Source of the DNA: Ditylenchus dipsaci
Taxonomy: Eukaryota > Nematoda > Chromadorea > Rhabditida > Anguinidae
NCBI GenBank assembly: GCA_004194705.1
Contig: SADC01000427.1
Span: 1 to 64,000, forward strand
DNA: 64,000 nucleotides
Direction of reading: 5' to 3'
Shown: positions 10,559 to 22,954 of the stretch, piece after piece
Layout of the letters: every line of letters begins with the position of its first letter
Position numbering within the stretch: the stretch's first letter is position 1
Notes under the pieces: model-generated
What the model was told of the DNA's origin: nothing
Database searches by the model: none
What the model saw: the letters and a program-made list of their open reading frames with translations, nothing else
Made by a program: the position numbers and the translations under genes

Positions 10559-13500
10559 CTAATCCACTTTGACCGATCCATAGATTTGTGGATGAAGAAG
10601 AAGGTGAAGAAAACCAATAGTTCCTAAAACAAAGTCATTAATATAAATATTGATGAACCCAGGTTAATAAATATTTCCTTACCGTCATGAGGAAGAACAA
10701 AAAGACGAATATGCCCGTATAGCTAAAGTACAGGATGGTGGAAATTGTGCCAGTGATGGTAAGCTTGGAGTTGAAATAGTGCACACAGTAGATTGCCAGA
10801 TAAACGGCGGTAAACCCGGACGTAAAAAATGAGCGCCACCACCAACGATAGTCCTGAATAGGGTTGTCGAGTCGAGTACTCGAAATCGAGTAATTTCGAG
10901 TATTATTCGAAATTTTTCGAGTTTCGAGTATCGAGTCGAGTACTCGAAAATTTCGAGTTTCGAATATTGAGTCGAGTCGAGTACTCGAAAATTTGAAGTT
11001 CGAAGTATAGAATTTTATAATAAAAATGTGCTCAAGGACCAAATTTTTTCTTTTTTATGGCTCTATTATGCCTTACCAACTTCAAATGATTCAATTTTTA
11101 ACCAAAATTTTGACAAAAATTCTACTCGAAATCGAGTAATTTCGAGTAATATTCGAAATTTTTCAGGTTTCGAGTATCGAGTCGAGTACTCGAAAAATTC
11201 GAGTTTCGAATATCGAGTCGAGTACTCGACTCGAAAATTTCGAGTTTTGATAAGATTTCGAGTCGAGTACTCGAAAATCTCGAGTACTCGACAACCATAG
11301 TCTTGAATAAAATTTTAACTGTGTAAATTAAAGTTCAACGCTGAAAAAAACGAGAAATAGAATGTTACTGATTCTCGTTTTTCATGTTGATTTTTCTAAA
11401 GTTCGAAGGGTGACCGAAAATTATCCATATATCGAATCATGTGATACTTTCGGCATATTTGCCCAATTTTCGATTTTCAAATCTTTTTTCAATTTTATAT
11501 CACAAAAATATTAAAAAATATTGAGCTTACGAAAACTAGTCAATATAAAAATTTATCAGACCATACCTCCGCACAAAGATGGAAGTAAGCAAGCAGGATG
11601 GTAGCTTCAGAGCACGTGATGACCAGAATGATAAATACCAACAGCAAAAAGCCGAACATGTAAAAGACTTCGTGAGACCTGTAAAAATGTCTATTAATCC
11701 GACCTTAGGCAAATTTTTACTACCAGATGCTGTTGAGGATGAAGAAAAGCTGAATAAAAATGCATCCGAACGGCAGGATTCCTCCCATTAACATGCCAGG
11801 CAGAGGTTGATGTACATCGTTTGTTCAGGCACTTGGCGAGGGATCTGGTTGGTTCGAACGGGAGCTTGGATACGCTAAACATTCTTTGTGAAGATAAAGT
11901 ATAAAAATTTTATATGATCAGATACGTCAGCACGAAAACCAAAGTATGCGCCGACAAAAGTCAAGGGAATTGAGATGAACAGCCATAGAGCGAGCAAAGC
12001 CAACAAAGTACCAAAAGGTACTGCAGCTGAAGATCCTTTTCCCCACAACATCAGATTAGTGACAAAGAAGACGCCGAAGATGATGCCAGGAATCAGGAAG
12101 GAAGTTAAAATAATGTTGGTTTTCCAGTTCAGTCCCTCCATGGCTAAAAAATTAATTTTTTTATACGAAATCTATCAAAAAGCTTACTCTTATAAAGTCG
12201 CGAAGACACATATCCAGCTACGATTCCGAAAAGCACGTAGAACACAAGAGCAAAAGTCATCAGAGAACCACGGTTAGCTGGTGACAGGAAACCAAGGCAA
12301 GCAAAGGCTAAAAATAGTCAAGGTAGAAAAAAGCTATTGTATGAGTCGCAAAAAAAAAGACTAGCCTAGAGTGACAGTAGCACACAACAGCAGCTGACTT
12401 CCACTGCCTACAAAGACAGAAAGGCACAAAGCATGACGTGGAGGTCGGAAAACATCTCCATGAACCAACTTCCAGCCAAACTCTTCTTGAGCATCTTCCT
12501 GTTAATTTTATTGTTAGAATAATTACACGCGGTAAGGACAAAAAACCTCGTTGTCCAACTGATTATAGCGAGCTATATCACGATGAAGAGTTCTCAGAAG
12601 AATCATACCCACCTAGAATATTAGACATTATTCATGTCTAAAATAACAAAAGAGTAGCTCAAAAATATAAAATAGATTTTAGAAGTATAATAGAGACAGA
12701 ACTAGTATTAAGTCCATAAGTCCAGTCTACCCCAGAATAGACCTTTCTTTTAACTCTCTCAAACTTAAAAAAAATTCTGATAGATTCCTTTTTACTATCC
12801 CGAAAAATAAAATTACCATTCCAGAGAGGAAGAGCACAATAACCAGACTGTTCATAATGGAGAACCTAAAAAAAATTTTGTACAAAAAAAGAATAATTGA
12901 GGCTAACCATTGAATGTTGGTGTGAGGCATGGAATCCAGGCTAAAAAATAAATATTCGATCCACATTCAATTCGAGTTGATTACAGTTTTTATCACACCG
13001 AAGAATTTGGTGCTTCTCGGTTTATCAAGCCCTCCGCTTGCCCAAAAAACAGATGTCGGGCTTTACCCAACGAGTAGCGTCAAAATTTCCATCCTGCTGA
13101 TTTTCGAATACTTTTGGCCAAAGACAACTGGCAAAAATTTTTAAAAATATTGGACTAAGCAGGCGATCAAAATTTTTGGTGTGTTCTCCTATCGAAATTT
13201 TATAAAAAATTAAAAAAACTGACATGTAATCCCATCGAGAAGACCATTTCACGTCAGTTGGCTAAAAACAGTTAACAAAGCATAAAACTGCTTTCTAACA
13301 AAGCCTTTTGAACCGACCTCCCAAACAACAGAATACGAGAAAATAACATTCACATCCTTGTCTTTCTGACTAATTGCTTGTGGGGAAGCCTGGAAAACAT
13401 TTTCCTTGGAAGTCAAGTTTAAAAGCATTACTCACATTTGGACCACAATTCAGTTTGTCCTTGCTCTCGTGCTTCACACTGAAACACTCTGAGTCAAATA

Positions 13501-15614
13501 TTTGCGATAAATTTTTTGGGAAGTCAAACCTCTTAGGTTGCACTTTGATCCTGATGATTCTACCACCGATTTTGTCGTCCAAAAAGTTGGGATCGTTGGA
13601 CCTGAAACCAAGCCACATTATTTGTGAAAAGGAATACCGTATTCTCTATAATAAACGGCCCTCTCTGTGTTCAACTCATGTTTGTAGCATTGCAATTTTG
13701 ACCCACTTTTCGAAAATTTTTCTCAAGCGAATAATACCTCAATTTGTAGGCAGTGAGATGAGCTACATACTGTATACTGTATATAAACATACTGTCATAC
13801 TGTATATAGGGGAAATTCGCCTGAGAATGTTTTTAGAAGTGGGTCAAAAATACAATGCTAAAAACACGATTTGAATTTAGTGGGGGGGGGGGGGTCGTCT
13901 ATTAGAGAGATTCGGGATAATTTATCTAGTCTAAAACACCAACATTTCTCTGTATTCAATCCTGATGTCCACTGTGTTAAATAGATAGTAGCTGTCAGGT
14001 TCTTGTATCGCGACTGAATAAGTACGATTAGGGTTGGCCTAGCTTAAAAAAGGATAAATTTTACATCAAGAACACAGGCATCCTTTTGTTTTCCGTCGGG
14101 AGTCACATAGCAGCCCATAGGAAATCCAGTGGTGCAAACATTCATGTTTGCTGGTTGATGAAACAAAAGGTCACTGGCATGTTGTCGATGATCCTGCAAG
14201 ATGGTTTAGTCTGCTGGTATCTTGCTGAGAAAACAAGTGGTTTACCAGTGTTGCTGGTAGTTCAGTTTCATTCCTCGTTGCAACAGTCTCAACTTTTCCT
14301 AAATTATTAGATGTATTGGCAGGTCCGCTGTTTAATGTGTCTGCATGGCGGGTAAACGGCAAGTTCGCCCCGTTTTTTGTTTTAGGCTGAGGCAAGGTAG
14401 GCCAGCGTATGTTGGACGGACTCACACATATTGTCCGAACTACAAAAGAGTAAAAAAATATGTTTGGGGACCTTTTTTGTGACAAAATGGTCATTTTGAA
14501 AAATGCTGCGAACTAGCCGTGGGGCGAACTAGCCTGTCTCCTGCATGGCGCAGTCGAAAGTTCTCGTAATTTGTTGTTTTTTGAGATCGCAAGTTCAAAC
14601 TTACCTATTCACAGCACTTTCCTGTGCTTTGATTATTAGGGCCAATTTTTTTTTATTTGTAAACTTTCATTTCTCCGTTATTTTCGCTAGGTTTAAGTCT
14701 GCTAATAAAAATAACATTCCAATAAAATATTTTCACAATGTAAAATGACACTTTTTTTAAAGGATTTTGCTCCTTGCTTAGTCTGTCCATATAAAGCGCT
14801 CTCAATATACAAAGATTCTATATAAAAATCGTAGTCACACAAGAAAATGAATATATTTTTTTAAGCTACCTGAACTGGCGAACCTCTCTAATGTCGCACC
14901 CTTAGCCCTTATTCAGCATACTCACTGATCCACAAAAAACTTACTTGATGATTGGAGTCACTGGATTTGTACTCTTTGTCGCACAACAAAGCGCATTCTG
15001 TGTTCTTTTTGAAGTTGATCTACAATTACACAATAAAATAGGGAATTAGAAAAATGTCAAAGATTACCTTGTAAGGACTTGGTCGAATCCTTTCGCCTAT
15101 AAACATATTTCAAACATAAAAAATTATAAAATTACGGCATTATTTTTACCAAAAAGAACTTGTCCTAGATTTCCACCTAAAAAAGTTCAAATAAGTCATA
15201 AGAAAATATTAGTCGAGGCTTGCTACAATACTTAGAAAATGGACAAAATTTCTTTCTTCTCCAAAATTTTTTCAATGCCCGCTCTTGTACCAAAAATTAT
15301 TTTCATTAGTTCAAAATCTTACGGGACTCTCATTTTCACTGCCAACACAAAAGTCGAAACTGTGATATTCATATGGGATGACTGACTGGTCAGAGTCCAG
15401 TTTGTTCACAAACAGAGTCACATTATTCTAAAAAAAAAAAAAATAATAATGGATCCATCTAAAATCCAAAGCTACATACCGGACAAGTTGGTTTAGCATT
15501 TGGAGCCTCACAAAAGTTGACAGGTGCCAAGCCGGGCAAATAGAATCCGGTGGACTCGGTGAATATAGCAAAAATATTAAGCAAAACCAAAGAAAATCTG
15601 CGATCAGTTTTCAT
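10559..15614 (-). CDS. TM9SF / nonaspanin endomembrane protein (multi-exon)
   Basis: This is a nine-spanning membrane protein of the transmembrane-9 superfamily, which works in Golgi/endosome sorting. The start is at 15,614-15,612 with a signal peptide ([18 protein letters not shown]) followed by the family motif [13 protein letters not shown]. The lumenal part follows ([13 protein letters not shown] near 15,350; [13 protein letters not shown] near 13,560). The membrane part has [15 protein letters not shown] (12,450), [19 protein letters not shown] (12,250), [15 protein letters not shown] then [12 protein letters not shown] (11,940-12,140), [12 protein letters not shown] (11,840), [16 protein letters not shown] (11,590) and [13 protein letters not shown] (10,810). 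The C-terminus GSVKVD and a TAG stop lie at 10,559. The KVD-type end and length match TM9SF2/TM9SF4. About 15 introns are present. Frame slips occur near 14,145 and 11,810. A hAT MITE sits at one splice acceptor. Confidence 0.93.
10859..11299. mobile_element. hAT-like MITE made of GAGTACTCGA repeats
   Basis: The ends TAGGGTTGTCGAGT and ACTCGACAACCATA are inverted repeats. The inside is a tandem/inverted array of TCGAGTCGAGTACTCGAAA. The flanks GTCCTGAA (10,851-10,858) and GTCTTGAA (11,300-11,307) form an 8-bp target duplication with one mismatch. The insertion lies exactly at the 3' splice site of a TM9SF intron. Confidence 0.85.
13870..14040. other. Intron sequence with a poly-G run
   Basis: A run of 13 G residues at 13,880-13,892 lies in a TM9SF intron. 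No further feature is seen. Confidence 0.3.
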
Positions 15615-15619
15615 TTTTA

Positions 15620-16780
15620 GCAGGCAAAAAACAGTTGCAATTAGTAGTAAGTGGTCAATTCATCCAGTTGATCCACTAAAATAAGGTAAAAATACTTTTT
15701 TCTTGCTGGATATAGGGGTGGAATGAGCAAGAGACAAGGTTAAGTTTGGTGAGTTTGCAAACTCTCAATGACAACAACAAAAAATGGAACTTAGTCAACG
15801 AAAAAGGAGTGCCAGTGGTAAAAGATTGCCACGCCGGTTTGCCAGTGCTGATGTTTGGGAGGAATTCGTGCTGGGACTGCACTGGGTTGGTTGGAAAGTG
15901 AGTGGAGGGTTGAAAACACGGTGATTGGAACAGCGTAAAATCTAGATGAAAATAAAAGTAAGAAATGGCATCATAAGATGGTTGAAATTCTGATAATGGA
16001 GGGCATTCGATTCCAAATTCTAGCCATCTTTTTATTAACTAACCAACCTGTTTAACAATAATTTCAGTCGATCATATTATCTGCCATAACTAATCGGCTA
16101 AAAAGTTAGTCATGAAACCTTTCTACATGACGGTATCGGTTCGGTGCCGTGTCAATTTACAAAGAAATTTTACGTTATACTTGCTTCGGTGCCGAATCGG
16201 TGCCGCTACGTAAAAAGGGTTAAATGACTAATTTTTTTTATTTTTGGCCCGCCTATGTCTAAGCCACCACATTTTCCTACAGCATCGCGCTGGAAAATAT
16301 AAATATCTGCTAAGAACAGGTTCCAGAATTTTAGCCGGTGCCGAGTTTACAGCACTGCCCCAACCTTATTTTCAAGCCTGGATTTTGCTAATTGTTTTAG
16401 TCAACGGTAAAAAAATTTACCATCAAGTCCCATGGCTCATAGTGTAAGCACGACCCTTTTTGAAAATTTGTTGTGCTTATAAAAACGATTGGCAAAGTCG
16501 AAATCGAATGAAACCAGACTGATAAGTAAGATCGGACAAAGGCTTTGACAATTTCGAAAAAAATGTGCTGGACCTGACTGGGGATCGAACTTCGAAAGAT
16601 GTGCAAATAAAAAAAATGGTGAAATTTGATGAAAACCCTGTTTTTCTGATAAAAACCTGATAACTTTGTAGTCACCGAAAAATATTTTGTAGTTGACCAG
16701 AGTTAGAACAAAAACAATTTTTTCTTCAAGAATACAACAAAAACATGAACAATCATCAATTAAATTATCGATTTTGGAGT
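15620..16780. other. Intergenic between TM9SF and deacetylase genes
   Basis: No conserved frame is seen. At 16,560-16,590, TGGGGATCGAACTTCG resembles a tRNA B box in reverse. It might be the tail of an old tRNA-derived SINE on the minus strand, but no A box is convincing. Confidence 0.35.
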
Positions 16781-16788
16781 TGTAACAT

Positions 16789-19700
16789 CTACAGTAATCC
16801 AGCCGGATTATGAAGCCATGGAAAAAGAGGTGGGCAAGCATGGCAGGTCAAAAACTGATGTTCAGTGCTTGGCAGAAAAGGAGTAGGATATAGACATTTA
16901 TTGGGAGTTGCGCACCTCCTGCTACTACTGTCCTTTTGCAAGTAGTCTTGCTGAGGCGTCTGGTCATTGATCTCCAGGAATTGGGAGATTTGAGATAAAG
17001 GCACAGGTGCCTGCATCCATTTCACCAAGTTTTTTAGAGTTATAAAGTAGACATCTGGATGGTTTCTCATGTTTGTCAGGAATCTGAAAGTTGGCTGCAT
17101 AATTTACATTAAAAGTTGATCTTGCGTCAAATTAGAAAAAAATATGGTAATTTTTTTAAGTTTATAAACAAAATGTAGCTCTGAATCTCAGCTTTTTCAT
17201 GAGCTATCAAACTTTACTAAATTATTCGAATGGTGTAAATTATGAAGTTAAATTAATCCAACAACCGTTATTCAAAATCCGAAATCTCTAGCGTTCCAAA
17301 AAAATTCAATTTATAAAACTAAGTTCTGAGTCCAGGACAGCAGCCCAAATGCCCGCCGCCCACCAAAGAGTATTTTTCTCTGAGCCAGCTTTTTCATTTT
17401 TCACTTATTTCACACCTTTTGCACCGACAATACCAGCACACTTCACATTGCAATGGATTAAGGTGGAAAAAAATAAAGGGGACCTAAAAAGTAGGCTTAG
17501 AGAAAATACTCTTTGGAGGCGACGGGCACTCGGGCTTTTACGTGAAGCCTAGTTTTTAGTTATTTTTATTCACCATAGCAGATCTAATATTTGAAAGCAA
17601 AGATACTTGAAGCGTAGACATTAAAAAAGGCAAAATTCTAAATTCACGAATATAGCCAAAAAGGTAATGGAGGTTGCGGGGTTCGAACCCGCGACTTTCT
17701 GAACTTTTGACTATGCAAATCAGACACTCGTACCACTGAGCTAAACCCCCACATGACATCTAGCCACAAATACAGCTTTATATATGATACAGGAAAGTAG
17801 ACACGATGACCAGATGGGACTGACCTAAGAGTCCTGCTCTTCTCTAATTTCTGCTAAGCCCGCGTTATAAAACTTCTTGCTCGGTGTGTATTCAAAGTCT
17901 TGGTCCCATTCCCGATTTTCGATCACTTCTAAAGTTCAATTCTACAAATTTTACTTTAATGCTTCATTTTCGGTTACGGACTTGTGACTTTCTTATTCCA
18001 GTGAGTTATTTCCAGAAGTAAAATTTTCCAAACAAGGAATTCTTCGACAGAAGATTGCTTTCAACAAACATCCTTGATGAGCTTTAGACCAATAGAAAAA
18101 AGTATAATGGTAGCTAACCTATTGAGTGCCTGCATGCCTCTGTCACCGCCTCCCAACTGCAAGAAATCAGCATTTAGTGAGAGTACATAAGGGGCTCTAT
18201 TAGTAGTGTAAGCTCTTTGGAAGTTGTTGAAGAGCACATTTGTGATGTCTTCCACACTAGCATCGTTTTCAACCGCTCCTCGCACCTGGAATACATGACA
18301 AATAAATAAAGTAGTAGATCAGAAAGGATAAGCGACTCACCATAGCAGATCTGAGATTGCCTAAGCCATGGAATTGGTTCATTGGGATCTCCCAAATGCC
18401 GGGATAAGAACTAAAAAAGAAAATTAACTTTGAAAAATGCTTAGAAAATATCACTTCACTGGGCATTTATTGTCAGCACACGGCCAGGCTAGATTGTAAT
18501 CTAGTGTTTGCGGCCTAAAAAATAAAATTTCATAAGATTTTGACCATTTTAAGCAGCAAAAAAGTTCTGTATTACAGCTAGTTAAATAACTTTAGATATT
18601 TTATTAGTTTTCGCCAGAGCTGCCAATTTTTTTTCAAAGATAAGGAGATTTGCTCAAAATAAGGACATATTTTTGATTATTTTCTCCAAATTGCCTATTT
18701 TATCCGGTGCTTATTACTTTTTTGCTGCCAAAAAATAAGATTTTTACTAAATTTTTTAAACAAAAATAAGATTTGGAGTCCCGAAATAAGGCTGTCTTTA
18801 TTAATAAGGACGTCTGGCAACCCTGATTTTTGCGGATCAGAGGAGTAGGCGGGCAGAACTTGCAATGGTGGCCTTATTTAAATTATATATGCTACCAACC
18901 AATAAGGCATATTTTCAGAATTGACAGACATGCTGTTATCATAAACAAATCCAGCTCTTTGCATCATCTAAAACACAAAAATTTTGACGTATTTTTCATA
19001 TAAGACGTAGCCACCTCGAATTGCTGATCTCCTCCCATAGCCAACTGAGGTGTCCTCATGCCTACTATTGAATCCTCTGCTACATTACCGAATTCAGCTA
19101 ACACCTGGCGTTGACCATCCATTTCAGAGGTCCATTCAGTCAGGTTGGCTTTGGCTAGAGATGCATGCCTGCAAATGCGAATTTTAAGTTGATTTGGGTA
19201 CACCTAGACACCTAGATATGGCCTTGGGACGGGATTCCCGGTTCGTCCCAAAGGGTTTTAGCACATTAAAAGCATATTAATAGCATATCCCTTCCCGGAA
19301 AACTGTTATATTTTGTCCCGTCCCACTAGAAAATTTAAGCTAAAAATCCGGGACGGGATGGGACGTCTTGTCCCGCCCGACGCGAATTTGGCCATTTTTC
19401 CGTCCCGGATCCCCTCGCCGAAAAATTGTTTGAACTTGTCCCGTCCCAGATTTTTTTTTAATTTTTGCCCTGTCCCGAAATAGGCCATTTGCGATCTCCA
19501 GTACCAACCACCTCCCCCCCTGAAGTTCGTTACCGCTTATCGTGCGACGCTTTTTTTACACTTTATTTCTGAAAATATTTTCCAAATCTGATTCGTCAGT
19601 CTAATCAGAAAAATCGCAAGTGCTCTGATTTTGCCGGTATAATTCTTACTTTATCAGCTTATATAGTAGTACCTATTTTTGAAAAATAGTGCCAGTATAT

Positions 19701-20351
19701 CCTGACTCGCAGGTTTTACTGGCGTAATTGTTTCTTTTTAAAACGAAGACAGTGATTTTTCTGATTAGCCTGACGAATGCATTAATGTGAAACTTTTAGG
19801 TCAGAGTATTTTTGGGAGAGTGCGAACACATTTAGAGTCAAAAGTCGAACTCAAAACATTTCTTAGCGCTTACGTAATAGAATTGGAGGCGATTTCGTGT
19901 CCCCGTTCAGCAATCCACTCCACTTCATTGTAGTCTGTCCACTCATGTGAGATGAAAAAGGTGGCTTTGATGGGATGGCCATTTGGATTGAACAGGTGGG
20001 GGTCTCGAACAAGGCTCTGTAGTCACGCATTGTCCTGCCTCAAGTTCAAAATTTTTAATTGAAAAAAATAATTTTTGGCAAGAACGACCTTACCATTGAC
20101 CGCATCATCAAAAGTAAGGACAATGAACTGAGGGACGGTGGACGGCAACAAATTTCCGGGTGGAGCTTGACCATCTTTGGAGCAAAAACAGTTAGGCAAA
20201 ACACAAGCTTGGGGTCCGCTGGGCATGGCTCAGCTATATGCGATTGGGTCGATGTCATAGACCTGTAGGTTTGGCTGAGATTGTTTCTGCTTGCAGGTTT
20301 TTTGGTGCCTAGAACCATGCAGTTCTGGTAAAACATTTGACTTTTATGCAA
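16789..20351 (-). CDS. Chitin deacetylase-like domain (C-terminal exons of the EB gene, or a separate gene)
   Basis: This is a polysaccharide-deacetylase (carbohydrate esterase 4) domain that would remove acetyl groups from chitin in extracellular matrix. Exons run as follows: CVLPNCFCSKDG then VPQFIVLTFDDAVNG (20,226-20,090); NPNGHPIKATFFISHEWTDY and GHEIASNSIT (20,010-19,870); HASLAKANLTEWTSEMDGQR to GMRTPQLAMGGDQQFE (19,170-19,010); GFVYDNSMSVN (18,960-18,885); TLDYNLAWPCADNKCP (18,515-18,470); SYPGIWEIPMNQFHGLGN (18,412-18,345); NNFQRAYTTNRAPYVL (18,295-18,110); and HPDVYFITLKNLVKWMQAPVP with a Cys-rich tail ending NPAGLL and TAG (17,085-16,789). Asp-Asp of motif 1 is kept. The motif-2 HxxxH reads NSITH, so one metal-binding His may be lost. 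Frame slips are near 20,215 and 20,005. EB exons lie just upstream on the same strand. Confidence 0.88.
17668..17750 (-). tRNA. tRNA-Ala(UGC) with a 10-nt intron
   Basis: On the minus strand the acceptor GGGGGTT pairs with AACCTCC, including the G3-U70 wobble that identifies alanine tRNAs. D stem GCTC/GAGT, anticodon stem TCTGA/TCAGA, and T arm GCGGG-TTCGAAC-CCCGC all form. The anticodon loop is TTTGCA plus T with anticodon TGC, interrupted after position 37 by TAGTCAAAAG. Without that intron the tRNA is 73 nt. It lies in an intron of the deacetylase gene. Confidence 0.85.
18615..18825. mobile_element. Possible hAT-like MITE
   Basis: CAGAGCTGCCA at the left is mirrored by TGGCAACCCTG at the right. 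Possible 8-bp flanks (GTTTTCGC and ATTTTTGC) match at only five positions. It sits in a deacetylase intron. Confidence 0.4.
19217..19486. mobile_element. Inverted-repeat element rich in GTCCCGTCCC
   Basis: ATGGCCTTGGGACGGG at the left is mirrored by CCTGTCCCGAAATAGGCCAT at the right, with GGGACGGGATGGGAC repeats between. It lies in a deacetylase intron and has no coding capacity. Confidence 0.6.
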
Positions 20352-20384
20352 AAAGCTTCGTATTATTGCTTTTCGGGTAAAATA

Positions 20385-20714
20385 CAGAGTGTTTCAAGAA
20401 ATTTAAGGGTTTTAAAATCACCATAATTTTTTTAAGCTGTTTTCTTGCCAATCGATTTTCTCGCCGACAATATTTTTTTAAAGAAAACACAACTTTCAGT
20501 TGTTCCTCCTGTGTTTTGGCCCCTGCCCATCCAGAGGCTACCCAAAGACCAGACCCAAACCACAGAAAGGACTAAGCCAAAATTGTGCTTTAGACATTAT
20601 ACACTAAAAAATATTTTCGTCGAGAAAAATCGATTGGCGAAAACTAAACCTCGGAAATCGTTTTATAAAAAAATTATGGCCATTTTAAACCCTAAAATTT
20701 CTTGAAACACCCTG
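20385..20714. mobile_element. Mariner-like MITE, TA-flanked
   Basis: The ends CAGAGTGTTTCAAGAAATTT and AAATTTCTTGAAACACCCTG are inverted repeats of about 35 bp, flanked by TA on both sides. The CAGRGTGTTTC type end is common in Tc1/mariner-like elements. It lies in an intron of the EB/deacetylase region. Confidence 0.85.
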
Positions 20715-21011
20715 TATAACAGCCGATCTGATTTTTCGACAGTCATTAGGATTGAAAAAATGCGGACAACAAGGATTGCTAGAAAGCGATCGTTATTGCT
20801 AACAAGATTTCAAAACATATATAGCTCATGGCCGCAGGAACTCTTAATAAAGGGTCACCAATTTTTTTTTCGAGTTTATTTTAAGGCGATTTGAGGGGGT
20901 GCCGGCAGTCGACGCTGCTAATTTCTTTTACGTTGGCTCAATATTATCTCGTTTGGTTTGTTGAAAAATAAGCTTCATTAGGTCTTTAGAATTCCCTATT
21001 TCGGTCCCAAA

Positions 21012-21212
21012 CTTAAAAGACCATGGTTTTTGCGCGCAGTGGCATGTGCAAAATTTGAATTGGCAAGGGAAACACTTCTGTTTCGTCTCAAACTTTACTC
21101 TTTGGTGTCGTTCGACATTACACCAAAGAGTATAGTACCAGACGAAAGAGAAGTGTCCCCCGCCAATTCAAATTTGCACATGCCATTGCGCGCAAAAACA
21201 TGGTCCTTTAAG
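21012..21212. mobile_element. Palindromic MITE (CCATGGTTTTTGCGCGCA ends)
   Basis: TTAAAAGACCATGGTTTTTG and GCATGTGCAAAATTTGAATT are mirrored near the right end (21,160-21,212). The CCGCCAATTCAAATT block links it to the MITE at 8,415. Confidence 0.8.
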
Positions 21213-21239
21213 CTAGTATGTATTTTTGTGCTTCTATGT

Positions 21240-21800
21240 CAAATTATATTGGATTACACGTACATTTACGTTTCAATTCGCTGTGCAATGCATCACATTC
21301 GCAAATTCCACTGGACGTGCAAATAGCTCCACTGACACAATCTTGAGTTGTTTGACAGGGCGATCCAGATGGTAATCTACTGTCAAATTGTTTGCGAACA
21401 CACAGCCCATCTACGGCTACATGCTCAGCAGCACAAATGCAAATTTTTTGGCCCGAATCACACATGGAACCGCCTAAATAATCCGGCATTTCCACTTTTT
21501 CCAATGTCAAAGCAAAATTGGGCTACCTATGCAGAGCTGGCCCATTTCACAAGACTCGCCAGGAAATGCTCTATTTTGGTTTGGTCCTATGGATTGTGCC
21601 TCTAAACTCAAACGAAAACTATGATTGACCTGCTTTTTGGATAGTATTCACGTAAAAATACCTAATGAATTAGAGTTTTTTGCTTTAAGTGGATAATGGC
21701 ATTCAAAATTTCTGCATTCCAAGCTATTCTGACAGTCATTGGAGTTTTGACAAATTTCTCTTCTCAAATATCCTCTGGTTGTGGAGGAGATTGGAGAAGT
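21240..21800 (-). CDS. EB-module exons upstream of the deacetylase domain
   Basis: Three short exons continue an extracellular cysteine-rich region. The exon at 21,640-21,795 reads REICQNSNDCQNSLECRNFE. The exon at 21,530-21,605 reads FPGESCEMGQLC. The exon at 21,250-21,508 reads GGSMCDSGQKICICAAEHV, then a second module with PSGSPCQTTQDCVSGAIC and GICECDA. The spacing C-x5-C-x5-C-x4-C-x-C is typical of Pfam EB modules, a nematode-enriched extracellular fold. Splice sites (TTTTAG / GTAGCC) fit. They lie between the EB array and the deacetylase, which suggests one protein. Confidence 0.8.
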
Positions 21801-21969
21801 AGCTAAAAAAATAACAAAAACACTATAAAATCCCGTTCATACTGAAGCATTTTTTAAGACGAAAAATATTATAATTTTTTGCCTCTTATTTACAGAATGC
21901 TTTAGAACGGAGTTTTTGAATTTTCTTTGTGTAGTTTATTTATCAGCACGAAAATTTAAGAAGATAGAC

Positions 21970-22066
21970 ACAGAATTACAGGCTAACAGACAATTTCAAT
22001 ATTTTTGGAAAATGTCGGGCGACATTTTCCAAAAATATTGGAAATTGTCTGGTAGCCAAATTACAG
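21970..22066. repeat. Perfect hairpin
   Basis: AGACAATTTCAATATTTTTGG is mirrored almost perfectly by the sequence ending at 22,050, with a four-base centre. Pairing extends outward to CTGTAATT-like bases. Confidence 0.85.
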
Positions 22067-22954
22067 GAGCATATGCAAACCAGCTCTTTTCCTGGTATTG
22101 AAAACTAAAGTGTACTCTGTTCGGCTTTCCCTGTCGACTATTCAATGAAAATTTTTTGCTGACAAAAAAGGCTCTTGGGCACCCTTTAGTTTAAACTTCG
22201 CAGGTGAGAAAATGGTAGTTTTGCGCGTTGGATGAAGGCTGTCTAAATTTTTGCATGCAGATTGCAGCTCGCCTACACTCATTCAAAAGAGCAGATTCCA
22301 GCAGTCATTTTGACATATAACGGTCGTCAAAGTGTCTTGTTAGAAATTTATCGTGCTTTTAAATGACATGTCCTGGAATCACGTCGTTTAGAAATTTTGA
22401 AAACTGATTTTTGCTCGAACTTTTCGATCGTTCGTGAAAAAAAGGATCGGCCCCGCAATAGTCAGCATGAAAATTTGTGCTAGAATAAAAATAAAGGCAC
22501 GGACGACCTTTTTAGTGTTAAACTCATCCCAATATACAGTGGACCACAAACACATTTTTCGTCATTTCAGTGCCGCTTTTACTGTTTTTTTATTCTCGGG
22601 TTGTATCAATATCTTGTGAATTTGAGAAAATATGGCAAGAGAACCGGATGCGTTGAGTATCAATCCGAAAACTCTCAGCAAACGTCAGTTTGAAGATTTT
22701 TTTCCAAAAACATCAAAAACTCGTACATAAACCACATGGAATCAATTTTTAACTTGACAAAATCTTGTGTTTAGAGTGTTTCTGACGCCAAAAATATATT
22801 AATTTTTATTAGGGCAGCTTTCAATAAATTATTTCACATGTTACAAATTAGAATGCAATATTTTCAAACAAAAAAAGGAAAATAGATTAATAAAGAGAAT
22901 GTTGTGTTTGGAAGTAGTATGTGAGTGCCCTTCCTGTAGTTGAGCGTTATTCAG

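Noticed and set aside
12438..12641. Plus-strand gene
   Set aside because: It is antisense to conserved TM9SF exons.
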